From JACRCG01 sp964524835 (GTDB lineage Bacteria > Desulfobacterota > Desulfuromonadia > Geobacterales > Pseudopelobacteraceae), in NCBI GenBank assembly GCA_964524835.1, contig CAZGEG010000017.1, positions 1 to 64,000 on the forward strand: a stretch of DNA of 64,000 nucleotides. Direction: 5' to 3'. A program made the position numbers and the translations under genes. The notes below the pieces were generated by a model. The model did no database searches. It had not been told where the DNA came from and saw only the letters and a program-made list of their open reading frames with translations. Positions 26,288-33,299 of this stretch are shown here, piece by piece (the stretch's first letter is position 1; each line of letters begins with the position of its first letter).

Positions 26288-27150
26288 GGGTAGGACTTTT
26301 TGGCTATTCTCGCGAGGGCATCCGGGATGATGATGCGCATCTTGCGGGCCGTATCCATATTCAGGTACAACTCGAACCTGCGGGGTGGCAGGGCCGGTGG
26401 CTGTCCTACGCTTCCGCTCTTCAATGCGCTGGTGGCATATTCGCCGATAACCTTGCCGACACTGACCATATCCACCACCAGAGCCAGCAGTGCTCCCTCC
26501 TTGACATGGCGCTCGGAGACCCCCAGGAGAGGTATGCGCCGGCGAAAGGAAAGCAGGTAGGACTCCTCCATGGCGGTTGACGTCAGGACTCCGCTGTCCG
26601 GAAGAAGCAGGATGGCGTCGACATCATCCAGCTGATTGACCGTATTGACAAACTCAACGGTATTTCTGACTGAGTGGGCGCTGACCGGTGCTGAGGCTTC
26701 GTTGGCCAGGATGTTCAGGAATTCGCGGCTTGCCACCACCGCCACATGTTTCAGGGTCGGAAGATGCTTTCGCACCAGATCCGCATACTCGCCGGCCGGA
26801 GTAGCCATGTAGAAACCGGCGGTATTCGGGCGGCTGATCGTAGGAGGGGTCACCACCATGTCATAGATTACCGGGATGGATGGGGGAAGGGTCAGCGCCA
26901 GGGCCAACGCCTCGCGTCCCAGGGTGATCACCACCCGCGCGCCCTCCCGCTGCACTACCGCCGCCAGGTTGCCGCGTACCTCGTTTGGCGAGTAGATACT
27001 GGTAGAGGCGCGCAGGGTTTTGCGCAACCCCTGGGTTACCTCCATGACCGGCTTGAGCTGGGCATCGGCGATGATCAACACATCTGCTGCGCGGCAGGAT
27101 ACGCCGGTCAGCAGGATGCAGATCAGGGTATAAAGGATGATATGTGGCAT
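26284..27150 (-). CDS. Periplasmic binding protein of the ABC-type COG2984 kind, sensor partner
   Basis: About 288 residues with a signal sequence (PHIILYTLICILLTGVSCRA). The mature part is like the uncharacterised ABC substrate-binding proteins (COG2984): ADVLIIADAQLKPVMEVTQG, VITLGREALALAL, IPVIYDMVV, HLPTLKHVAVVASREFLN and IPLLGVSERHVKEGALLALV. There is no permease or ATPase nearby. The ATG at 27150 gives a clean signal peptide; an upstream in-frame TTG at 27186 is less likely. The stop overlaps the kinase start by 4 nt, so the protein probably presents a ligand to that kinase. Confidence 0.85.
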   Translation of the reverse strand: MPHIILYTLICILLTGVSCRAADVLIIADAQLKPVMEVTQGLRKTLRASTSIYSPNEVRGNLAAVVQREGARVVITLGREALALALTLPPSIPVIYDMVVTPPTISRPNTAGFYMATPAGEYADLVRKHLPTLKHVAVVASREFLNILANEASAPVSAHSVRNTVEFVNTVNQLDDVDAILLLPDSGVLTSTAMEESYLLSFRRRIPLLGVSERHVKEGALLALVVDMVSVGKVIGEYATSALKSGSVGQPPALPPRRFELYLNMDTARKMRIIIPDALARIAKKSYP

Positions 27151-27476
27151 AGGTTGTCTTCTCAAGAGAGTCAAAAAGTCCGGCAACTATAGGAGCAAAA
27201 AAACAAAATATCAATCAAAACGACATTATTTTGCCTGATCAGCACTGATCTCCCACTAGTCCCTTCTCCCTGAGGGAGAAGGTGGCCAAAGGCCGGATGA
27301 GGGGGCAACAGTGCTCCACTCGAACCAGGAGCTGAGTAAATAATATATCTGTGTATGATGAATTCCGGACATGGCAACGATTTCATCAGGTCGCCAAGCG
27401 ATGCGGATTGTAATTGCACAATAATAACCGTATGTTGAGCAGACAGGCAATGATTTTAAAAAACAGTTATATCTTC
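27151..27476. other. Divergent spacer upstream of the geopeptide locus
   Basis: AT-rich intergenic DNA between the sensory operon (reverse) and the geopeptide promoter (forward). It contains the dispersed hairpin repeat annotated at 27261-27305 and otherwise shows no coding potential that I can support. A 42-codon frame at 27432 lacks a ribosome binding site and overlaps the promoter. Confidence 0.5.
27261..27305. repeat. Dispersed hairpin repeat
   Basis: CCTTCTCCC TGA GGGAGAAGG (27262-27282) is a perfect 9-bp hairpin, followed by GGCC AAA GGCC and GGATGAGGGGG. This block is like the short intergenic repeats found in many proteobacteria (CCCTCTCCCT...GGGAGAGGG type with a GGCCGGATGAGGG extension). 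Only one copy is in the window. Confidence 0.6.
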
Positions 27477-27505
27477 TTGATCAATTGCAATTCGTATGTT
27501 ATAAG
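27477..27505 (+). promoter_or_regulatory. Putative sigma70 promoter of the geopeptide gene
   Basis: TTGATC at 27477-27482, a 17-bp spacer, then TATAAG at 27500-27505. This would give a leader of about 120 nt before the precursor ATG at 27635. It is supported by sequence pattern only. Confidence 0.45.
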
Positions 27506-27570
27506 CGGCCAGATATTAATTATTGTTCCACGCGTATTAAGTGAAATAATCCGAAAACCGTAATATTCAA

Positions 27571-27600
27571 CCGACGGGGAGACGCCGCAGTCCCCCGCGG
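27571..27600 (+). promoter_or_regulatory. Structured leader upstream of the geopeptide precursor
   Basis: The leader contains GGGGA (27576-27580) facing TCCCC (27591-27595) with a 10-nt loop GACGCCGCAG, within a GC-rich context (CCGACGGGGA ... TCCCCCGCGG). It is unlike its AT-rich surroundings. I do not recognise a known riboswitch: the GEMM, cobalamin and preQ1 signature blocks are absent. It may affect stability or translation of the precursor mRNA. Confidence 0.3.
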
Positions 27601-27634
27601 AACGCATCACCTGGAAATAAGGGGGAGACACGAT

Positions 27635-27730
27635 ATGAAAAAGAGCACTCTGGTGGTTCTCGAAGAAGGCAATGATTTTGCAGCTCCTTATGCCGGTTGC
27701 TGTTTAACCGCATACACGCTGCTAATGTAA
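27635..27730 (+). CDS. Geopeptide-type RiPP precursor peptide (31 residues)
   Basis: A 31-residue reading frame with ATG at 27635 and TAA at 27728-27730, preceded by a strong GGGGGAG 8 nt upstream. The peptide begins MKKSTLVVLEEGND, continues with FAAPYAG, and ends CCLTAYTLLM. It therefore has a charged leader with an EEG turn, an adjacent cysteine pair and a small-residue/aromatic C-terminal core. The radical SAM/SPASM maturase follows. This layout matches the geopeptide family, computationally described as a ribosomally made peptide with a dedicated radical SAM maturase in Geobacter relatives. The final product and modified residues are unknown. It is too short to be found by ordinary ORF cut-offs. 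Confidence 0.8.
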   Translation: MKKSTLVVLEEGNDFAAPYAGCCLTAYTLLM

Positions 27731-27756
27731 ACTGAATACGATTACAGGTTCAATTG

Positions 27757-27784
27757 AAAGGGGGGAGCGATCCCCCTTTTTTTT
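27757..27784 (+). terminator. Terminator between precursor and maturase
   Basis: GGGGGA (27761-27766) pairs with TCCCCC (27771-27776) around a GCGA tetraloop. The stem is extended by A-T pairs and followed by eight T residues (27777-27784). It lies just after the precursor stop and before the maturase, where partial read-through would give more precursor than enzyme. Confidence 0.88.
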
Positions 27785-27839
27785 GCATCAACTCATCCAT
27801 CCGGCGGGTGGAGGAGTCGCATCGCCCTGGAGGTCGGGT

Positions 27840-29141
27840 TTGCAGCTATCCACCTATCTGAAAATTTACCCTTGCCCGGATCAGCCGGGGATGAACCTGG
27901 TTTATTCCACGGTGCGGTCCTCCGCCGTGCTGTTGCCTGACGACCTGCTGGAGGCGGCCCGGAGCGGCGCCCTTCCCGACGTGGAACGGGAGACCCTGGT
28001 CCGGCTCGGTATCCTGACCACGGACCGGACTGTCGAACGCGAACAGATGCGGGCGCTCTTCGATATTCCCCGCAGCAACACACCCTTCAGCGCCATTGTG
28101 GTGCTCAATCTTGACTGCAACCTGGCCTGCCCCTACTGTTACGAGGACGACTTTCGCGGCAAGTTCTACATGAGTACCGAGACCGCCGCGCTGCTGGTGG
28201 AGACCATCCGCCGCGACCGGATCGCCCAAGGACAGCCGGTCCGGCTGTCCTTCTACGGGGGAGAGCCGCTCCTCTCCCTCGACCTGATTCGGGCCATCTC
28301 CCGGCCGCTGCGGGAGGCCGCCCGTGAGCAGGGGAGTTTCTTCGGTTTCTCACTGGTTACCAACGGCACCCTGCTGAACCGTGCCTGCGCCGAGGAGCTG
28401 GTCGCCCTGGGACTCTCCGGTGCCAAGATAACCATTGACGGTCCGGCCGAGCTGCACAATAAGAGCCGCCCCTACGTCTCCGGCCGCGGCAGTTTCGATG
28501 CCATCATGCGCAACGTGTGCGATATCTATGACATCGTCCCGCTGCAGCTGGGAGGAAACTACACCCGCGACAACTATCGCGAGTTCCCGCGCATGCTTGA
28601 CGACCTGCTGGCCATGGGCATCGACCCGGCCCGTGTCGGCACAGTGTCCTTTGCCCCGGTAGTTCCAAAATCCGGGGAGAGGGGTGTAACCGACTTCAAT
28701 ACCGGCTGCGCCTGTTCCTACGAGCCGTGGTTGATGGAAGCCGGCATCTGGCTGCGTGAAGAAACCCTCAGGAAGGGATTTCCGGCCCCCAAACCCAGGC
28801 TCTCGATCTGCATGGTAGAACTGGAGAACGAACTGGTGATCAACTACGACGGCTCGCTCTACAAATGTCCGGCCTTCATGGCCTATCCCGAGCTGCGCAT
28901 CGGCTCGCTTGGCGAGGGGATCGGTGACTACCGTAAGTCGCACAACATGAATCTCTGGAAAACTGATGAGTGTCTGGAGTGCGCCTACCTGCCGCTCTGT
29001 TTCGGCGGCTGCCGCCAGATGACGCTGCTGCGCACCGGCGAGATCAACGAGGTGGATTGTCGCCGGGAACATTACGATACTGTGCTGGAGAGAATGATCA
29101 GGCAGGATCTTGCCTATCAGGGAACAAAACAGAAGTCTTAG
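27840..29141 (+). CDS. Geopeptide radical SAM/SPASM maturase
   Basis: A radical SAM peptide-modifying enzyme of about 433 residues. Residues 1-90 form an N-terminal region typical of peptide maturases. The cluster motif is CNLACPYCYED (C-x3-C-x2-C), followed by SFYGGEPLLS, LVTNGTLLN and KITIDGP. The C-terminal SPASM part has CACSYEPW, INYDGSLYKCPAF, CLECAYLPLCFGGCRQ and VDCRREH, which can hold two auxiliary 4Fe-4S clusters. I choose the TTG at 27840 because GGAGG lies 6 nt upstream; the frame is open to 27783 inside the terminator T run. It follows the 31-residue precursor and probably forms thioether or other carbon-based links in it; the chemistry is not known. Confidence 0.88.
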   Translation: MQLSTYLKIYPCPDQPGMNLVYSTVRSSAVLLPDDLLEAARSGALPDVERETLVRLGILTTDRTVEREQMRALFDIPRSNTPFSAIVVLNLDCNLACPYCYEDDFRGKFYMSTETAALLVETIRRDRIAQGQPVRLSFYGGEPLLSLDLIRAISRPLREAAREQGSFFGFSLVTNGTLLNRACAEELVALGLSGAKITIDGPAELHNKSRPYVSGRGSFDAIMRNVCDIYDIVPLQLGGNYTRDNYREFPRMLDDLLAMGIDPARVGTVSFAPVVPKSGERGVTDFNTGCACSYEPWLMEAGIWLREETLRKGFPAPKPRLSICMVELENELVINYDGSLYKCPAFMAYPELRIGSLGEGIGDYRKSHNMNLWKTDECLECAYLPLCFGGCRQMTLLRTGEINEVDCRREHYDTVLERMIRQDLAYQGTKQKS

Positions 29142-29202
29142 TTCATAGTTGCAGGTACTGTGGAGTAAATTGCGTTTGTCACCAATAAATGTGGTTCTGC
29201 TC

Positions 29203-29242
29203 AAAAAAAGACCTCCGGGTTGCTTCCCCGGAGGTCTTTTTT
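29203..29242. terminator. Bidirectional terminator between maturase and TonB receptor
   Basis: A 16-bp stem of AAAAAAGACCTCCGGG (29204-29219) with CCCGGAGGTCTTTTTT (29227-29242) and a 7-nt loop, T-rich on both strands. It serves the forward maturase and the reverse TonB receptor, whose stop is at 29261. Confidence 0.92.
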
Positions 29243-29260
29243 GCTGTAGCCGCCCTCAAT

Positions 29261-31258
29261 TCAGAACTTGAACCTTAGCCCGACCTCCAGCCAGCGCCCC
29301 GGGTTGGGGTAGAAAGCTTGAGTGTAGTAATTGCCGCTGAAGATGTTGTGAACCGTCAGGAACGTCTCCAGAGTGGTCTTGTCGCTGGTCCGGAACTTCC
29401 TGGTCGCGGTCAGGTCCCAAATGAACGTGTCGTAGCGCGGGCTGGGGTCACCGATAAAGTCCCACCAGACGTAGCTGCCGGAGAGCAGGGCGCTGAAAGA
29501 GCGGCGGTCGTCGTACTTGACCCCGATCAGCCACGAATAGGTATCGAAAGATGAATCGGCGTAGCTCGCTTGGACAGTCTCTCCTTTGGTATGGGCATAG
29601 GCGTGCCCCAGCTTGAGCGACAGGTTGTGGTACGGGACGGTATCTCCCTCCAGTTCATACCCTTGACGGTTAATATTACCCTGGTTTATGGACGTTGTGA
29701 GTGTTGCTGCCGTAGCTGGAATCTGGGTTATCGCGTTGGATGTCTCATGACGGAACAGGGTTCCCTTCAGGTTGACCAGATCGGCCAGGCCGGATTCAAG
29801 CCCGACCTGGTACGACCAGCCGTACTCGGCTTTAAGACTTTTGTTGGCGGCGAAATACGGTCCGCCGCCCGCCAGGGAAGAGAGTGACGGCGAGGTGAAG
29901 CCCCGGGACGCCGAGGCGCGGGCCACGGTATGCTCCCCAACCTCCCAGGCGAGGCCGAGGCTCGGGCTGAGGAACGAGCCGAAGAAGCTGTCATGGTCGA
30001 GGCGGATGCCGGGGGTGATGGCGAGCGATCCGAACTCGACCGTGTCGTTGGCAAAAACCCCCCATTTATCCACCTTGGAATTGATCGTAACTGTGGCTGG
30101 GTACGGTAGATCTGGGGGAGGAGGAGGGGTTTGCAAGCGCGGACCGGCATTGATGGTCTGGTCAAGATCGCCGCGGCTCGCTTCACCCCCCACGGTGAGA
30201 TTGTGAATGCCGCTGCTCCAGGTGGCGCGCAGGTTGCCGCCGAAGGACTGCTCGTCATAGATGTTCTGGATTTTCAGTTGCCCGGGAGAGGGCGGAAATG
30301 AGTTGAGGTAATATACGGGCTGATCAAATTTGGACTTGAAGATGTACAGCCCGCCGCGCAGCGTCAGCTCGGGGGTGGCGCGGAGCTCGAAGGTACCGTT
30401 CAGAAACTGATCGCGAGTTATTTGTTTGCCTCTGACAAAAGCGGCCGGAATTTCTCCGTTATTGTTTTCCGGATTGCTGAAACCGCCGGCAAGGGTGATG
30501 TCAAGATCGCGGGTGGGGGTCAGGAGCAGTTTGCCGAAGATGCCGGTGCGGAGAAAGTCGCGATTGTTGCGCAGTCCGTCCGAAGCCTGCTGTCCGGCGT
30601 AGAGATAATAGCCGAGCGGGCCGTTCTTGCCGCGCAGCTCGGCGCCCAGATCGCGGGAATTTGCCTCTCCCCAGGAACCGCTCAGCATGCCGCTGGGGAT
30701 GGCGTGGTCGCCGGTGCTGCGGGTGATGATATTGACCACCCCTCCCAGGGCCGAACCCCAGGCCGAGGAGGCGGCCCCCTTGATGATCTCGATCCGCTCC
30801 ACGATCCTCAGCGGGATAAAGCTGGTATCTGCGTGGCCGTCGGAGAGGAAGTTTACCGGCATGCCGTCCAGCAGCACTTTGACATGGCGCGCCTCCGACC
30901 CCTGGATGTACAGCTGGGCGGGAGATACATAATCATTGGTGCCAAAATCGACGAAAAGGCCGGGCACACGGGCCAGCACCTCGGCGACGCTGTTGGCGTT
31001 CATCACCTCGATCTCTTTTGATGTGATGACGGTCATGTTCTCGGCCACCTGGGCGATCGGCTTTTCGCTGCGGGTGGCGGTCTGGACGTACAGCTCCTTT
31101 TCTTCCCAGAACATCAACAGTTCATCTTTTGCCGTGGCTTCCGTATCCCCATGTATCGGCTCGGCCGCTCCGGTCCGGGGTGTGCAGAGCAGCGCCGCCC
31201 CCATCAAGGACGCAGTCAGCAGACGCATGATCCACCTGATGCCTTGTCGTCTCATCAT
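29261..31258 (-). CDS. TonB-dependent outer-membrane receptor
   Basis: A 665-residue outer-membrane receptor. A signal sequence (residues 1-32) is followed by a plug domain with MTVITSKEIEVMNANSVAEV, PGLFVDFG, VKVLLDGMPVNFL and IEIIKGAASSAWGSALGGVV. About 480 residues of beta-barrel end in GLRFKF, an aromatic C-terminus for BAM insertion. The BtuB/vitamin or siderophore receptor group is the closest type. The substrate cannot be assigned: no cobalamin riboswitch lies upstream. ATG codons at 31258 and 31255 share GGAGGT, and the second has the better spacing. It lies tail-to-tail with the geopeptide maturase. Confidence 0.9.
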   Translation of the reverse strand: MMRRQGIRWIMRLLTASLMGAALLCTPRTGAAEPIHGDTEATAKDELLMFWEEKELYVQTATRSEKPIAQVAENMTVITSKEIEVMNANSVAEVLARVPGLFVDFGTNDYVSPAQLYIQGSEARHVKVLLDGMPVNFLSDGHADTSFIPLRIVERIEIIKGAASSAWGSALGGVVNIITRSTGDHAIPSGMLSGSWGEANSRDLGAELRGKNGPLGYYLYAGQQASDGLRNNRDFLRTGIFGKLLLTPTRDLDITLAGGFSNPENNNGEIPAAFVRGKQITRDQFLNGTFELRATPELTLRGGLYIFKSKFDQPVYYLNSFPPSPGQLKIQNIYDEQSFGGNLRATWSSGIHNLTVGGEASRGDLDQTINAGPRLQTPPPPPDLPYPATVTINSKVDKWGVFANDTVEFGSLAITPGIRLDHDSFFGSFLSPSLGLAWEVGEHTVARASASRGFTSPSLSSLAGGGPYFAANKSLKAEYGWSYQVGLESGLADLVNLKGTLFRHETSNAITQIPATAATLTTSINQGNINRQGYELEGDTVPYHNLSLKLGHAYAHTKGETVQASYADSSFDTYSWLIGVKYDDRRSFSALLSGSYVWWDFIGDPSPRYDTFIWDLTATRKFRTSDKTTLETFLTVHNIFSGNYYTQAFYPNPGRWLEVGLRFKF

Positions 31259-31299
31259 CTACCTCCGCAGCGGGTAATTCCATTTCCAAATCAAGTCGC

Positions 31300-31395
31300 T
31301 ACCTTCGTTGGCTCTTCTTCGGCACCTCAACGTACAATTTGTACGCCTTCGTACCCTCAATCCCCGCCGCCTTGATTTCATCCTTGATTTGAAAC
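31300..31395. repeat. Palindromic repeat-like element upstream of the TonB receptor
   Basis: A block with CGTACA ATT TGTACG (a short palindrome near 31332-31346) set between CGGCACCTCAA and CCTTCGTACCCTCAATCC. It looks like a dispersed structured element rather than promoter DNA. Only one copy is in the window; no cobalamin or Fur-box consensus was recognised. Confidence 0.35.
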
Positions 31396-31535
31396 CGGAA
31401 TAACATAAATTAGCGCATGCATAGTACCGGATTGTGACCCGTTGTCAACTGTTCGGAAAATTGTTAATTAAACGGACAGTCTTCGGTATCTGTTTAATTT
31501 GGAAACCAATTTATATACATACGTAACATCTGCAA

Positions 31536-32270
31536 TCAGGTATTCGAGCCGGGTTGAGAGTTGATGTGGGTCGCCGTCTCCCGCTCCAGCAGGCAGCCGG
31601 TGCGGAGGTCGGTGTCTTCGGCGGCGTTGACCAGCCGCTTGGCGGCGGAAAGTGTGTGCAGAGGGTTACCGGCAATCCGTTCCGCAAGAGCGGAAACATG
31701 CCGCCAAAATTCCGTTCCGCGATAAACCCGGTCAACCAGTCCCATCTGAAGCGCCTCTACAGCGCCGTATATCTCCGAGGTCATGAAAATTTCACGGGCG
31801 TAATTCTTGCCGACGATGCGGGGCAGCTTGTGGGTCCCGCAGAAACCGGTGATGATGCCGAGCTTTGCCCCGGAATGGCCTATCCGCAGACAATCCGAGG
31901 CGATGCGGATGTCGCATGACATGGCCAGATCGCAGCCGCCGCCCATGGTGATGCCGTTCAGGGCGCCGACCACCGGCTTGGGACAGGACTCGATCTGGTC
32001 GAAGAGGGATTGGCCAAGTTCGGCAAAGTGGAAGGCATCACCCGGAGAAAAATGCACCATCTGGCCGATGTCGGCACCGACGGCAAAGGATTCCCCCGGA
32101 TACCCGCTGAGAACGACAACATTCGCCGCTTCGTCCTCTTCAACCTGGGCGAAGGCGCGTTTCAGTTCACGGATAGTGGTGATGGAGAGCTTGTTGAAAC
32201 GTGAACCGGCATCGAGCAGGATAAACCCGACCCGGTTCTTGATCTCTATGCGGAGCTTCTTGTAGGGCAT
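31536..32270 (-). CDS. Enoyl-CoA hydratase/isomerase (crotonase) family protein
   Basis: A 244-residue crotonase-fold protein. The oxyanion-hole segments are GYPGESFAVGADI and LNGITMGGGCDLAMSCDI. TGFCGTHKLPRIVGKNYAREIF aligns with the G-G-T-Q-R-L block, but the first catalytic Glu position (usual P-E-I) is A-K-L here while the second Glu (AREI) is kept. Canonical hydratase chemistry is therefore doubtful; decarboxylase or isomerase activity is possible. It starts at the stop of the B12-binding subunit (TGATG), so it is coupled to it. Confidence 0.85.
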   Translation of the reverse strand: MPYKKLRIEIKNRVGFILLDAGSRFNKLSITTIRELKRAFAQVEEDEAANVVVLSGYPGESFAVGADIGQMVHFSPGDAFHFAELGQSLFDQIESCPKPVVGALNGITMGGGCDLAMSCDIRIASDCLRIGHSGAKLGIITGFCGTHKLPRIVGKNYAREIFMTSEIYGAVEALQMGLVDRVYRGTEFWRHVSALAERIAGNPLHTLSAAKRLVNAAEDTDLRTGCLLERETATHINSQPGSNT

Positions 32271-32674
32271 CAGGCCCGTGGCTGGACGTTGTTTTTCACC
32301 CAGGAAACGATATCTTCCGTCGAAGTGCCGGGGGTGAAAACTTCACAGATTCCGGCGGCCTTCAGTCCGGGAATGTCGTCTTCAGGAATGACGCCGCCGC
32401 CGAAAACCTTGATGTCGGCGGCCCCTTTTTCCTTGAAGAGCTGCGTAACTTTCGGCAGCAGGGTGTTATGGGCGCCGGACAGAATCGATAATCCGACGCA
32501 GTCAACGTCCTCCTGGATTGCTGCCGAAACGATCTGCTCGGGAGTCTGGTGCAGGCCGGTGTAGATGACTTCGAAGCCGGCATCGCGAAAGGCGCGGGCA
32601 ATTATCTTAGCCCCTCGATCGTGGCCATCCAGCCCCGGTTTTCCGACCAGCACGCGTAAAGTTCTTTCAGCCAT
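32270..32674 (-). CDS. Stand-alone B12-binding subunit of an acyl-CoA mutase
   Basis: A 134-residue protein that is one cobalamin-binding Rossmann domain of the methylmalonyl-CoA mutase C-terminal type. The axial His motif is KPGLDGHDRG (D-x-H-x-x-G). Next come CVGLSILSGAHNTLLPKV and KVFGGGVIPEDDIP, the S-L and G-G segments that hold the lower axial ligand tail. The start has GGAGGT 8 nt upstream. A large catalytic subunit is not in the window, so the enzyme is split with its partner elsewhere. The neighbours are crotonases and cobO. Confidence 0.92.
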   Translation of the reverse strand: MAERTLRVLVGKPGLDGHDRGAKIIARAFRDAGFEVIYTGLHQTPEQIVSAAIQEDVDCVGLSILSGAHNTLLPKVTQLFKEKGAADIKVFGGGVIPEDDIPGLKAAGICEVFTPGTSTEDIVSWVKNNVQPRA

Positions 32675-32769
32675 GGTAAATTACCTCCGGTATGTGAGTG
32701 GTTAAACTATTCCTGGTTATTTAACGAATTCGCAAAAAGCCCCAGATGGACTTTTTCCGGTTTTGTCCC

Positions 32770-33297
32770 CTACATTTCAATGCCGGTTCTGGCGGGCACT
32801 CCCGCCTTATAGTAATGCTTGATCTCGCGCATCTCGGTTACGAGGTCAGCCGCATCGATCACCCGCTGGTGAACGTTGCGTCCGGTCAGCACCAGTTCGG
32901 TTTTTTCCGGCTTGCGGCTGATCAGACTCAGTACCTGTTCGACTTCGATCAGGCCGAAGCCGACGGCGCCGTTTATTTCGTCGCAAATGAAAAGGTCGAA
33001 TTCACCGGAGGTCAAGAGCTCTTCGGCCCGGACAAGCGCTTCCTGTGCAATGCTCCGGTCTTCACCGATATCTTTGGTGTTGACCCATCCCGGCCTGCCG
33101 GTCTGGATTATTGTCAGCAGCGGTGCCAGCTTTTCGGCGGCGAGATGCTCTCCGTAGCGGCCACCCCCTTTGATGAACTGGAATACGCACACCTTGAGGC
33201 CGCGCCCGACCGCACGCAGCGCCAGCCCGAGCGCTGCCGTAGTTTTTCCCTTGCCGTTGCCGGTATAGACCTGAACGCAGCCACGTTCCAGCGGCAT
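32770..33297 (-). CDS. cobO: Cob(I)yrinic acid a,c-diamide adenosyltransferase (CobA/CobO type)
   Basis: Transfers the 5'-deoxyadenosyl group from ATP to cobalt(I) corrinoids, giving adenosylcobalamin. The 175-residue protein has the P-loop YTGNGKGKTTAALGLALRA at residues 11-29. VCVFQFIKGG, DLFICDEINGAVGFG and ELVLTGRNVHQRVI follow, all conserved in CobA/BtuR/CobO. It sits in the mutase/crotonase operon, so the cofactor can be made for the adjacent B12-binding subunit. Confidence 0.94.
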   Translation of the reverse strand: MPLERGCVQVYTGNGKGKTTAALGLALRAVGRGLKVCVFQFIKGGGRYGEHLAAEKLAPLLTIIQTGRPGWVNTKDIGEDRSIAQEALVRAEELLTSGEFDLFICDEINGAVGFGLIEVEQVLSLISRKPEKTELVLTGRNVHQRVIDAADLVTEMREIKHYYKAGVPARTGIEM

Positions 33298-33299
33298 GA

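Noticed and set aside
27432..27560. 42-codon frame upstream of the geopeptide gene as a second precursor
   Set aside because: It has no ribosome site, overlaps the predicted promoter and has no RiPP-like core.
27506..27634. c-di-GMP (GEMM) riboswitch in the geopeptide leader
   Set aside because: The conserved GCAAA, GNRA-capped and GGACGCAAAG blocks are absent.
31259..31535. Cobalamin riboswitch upstream of the TonB receptor
   Set aside because: The B12 box and other conserved blocks are missing here, although the receptor type would allow it.
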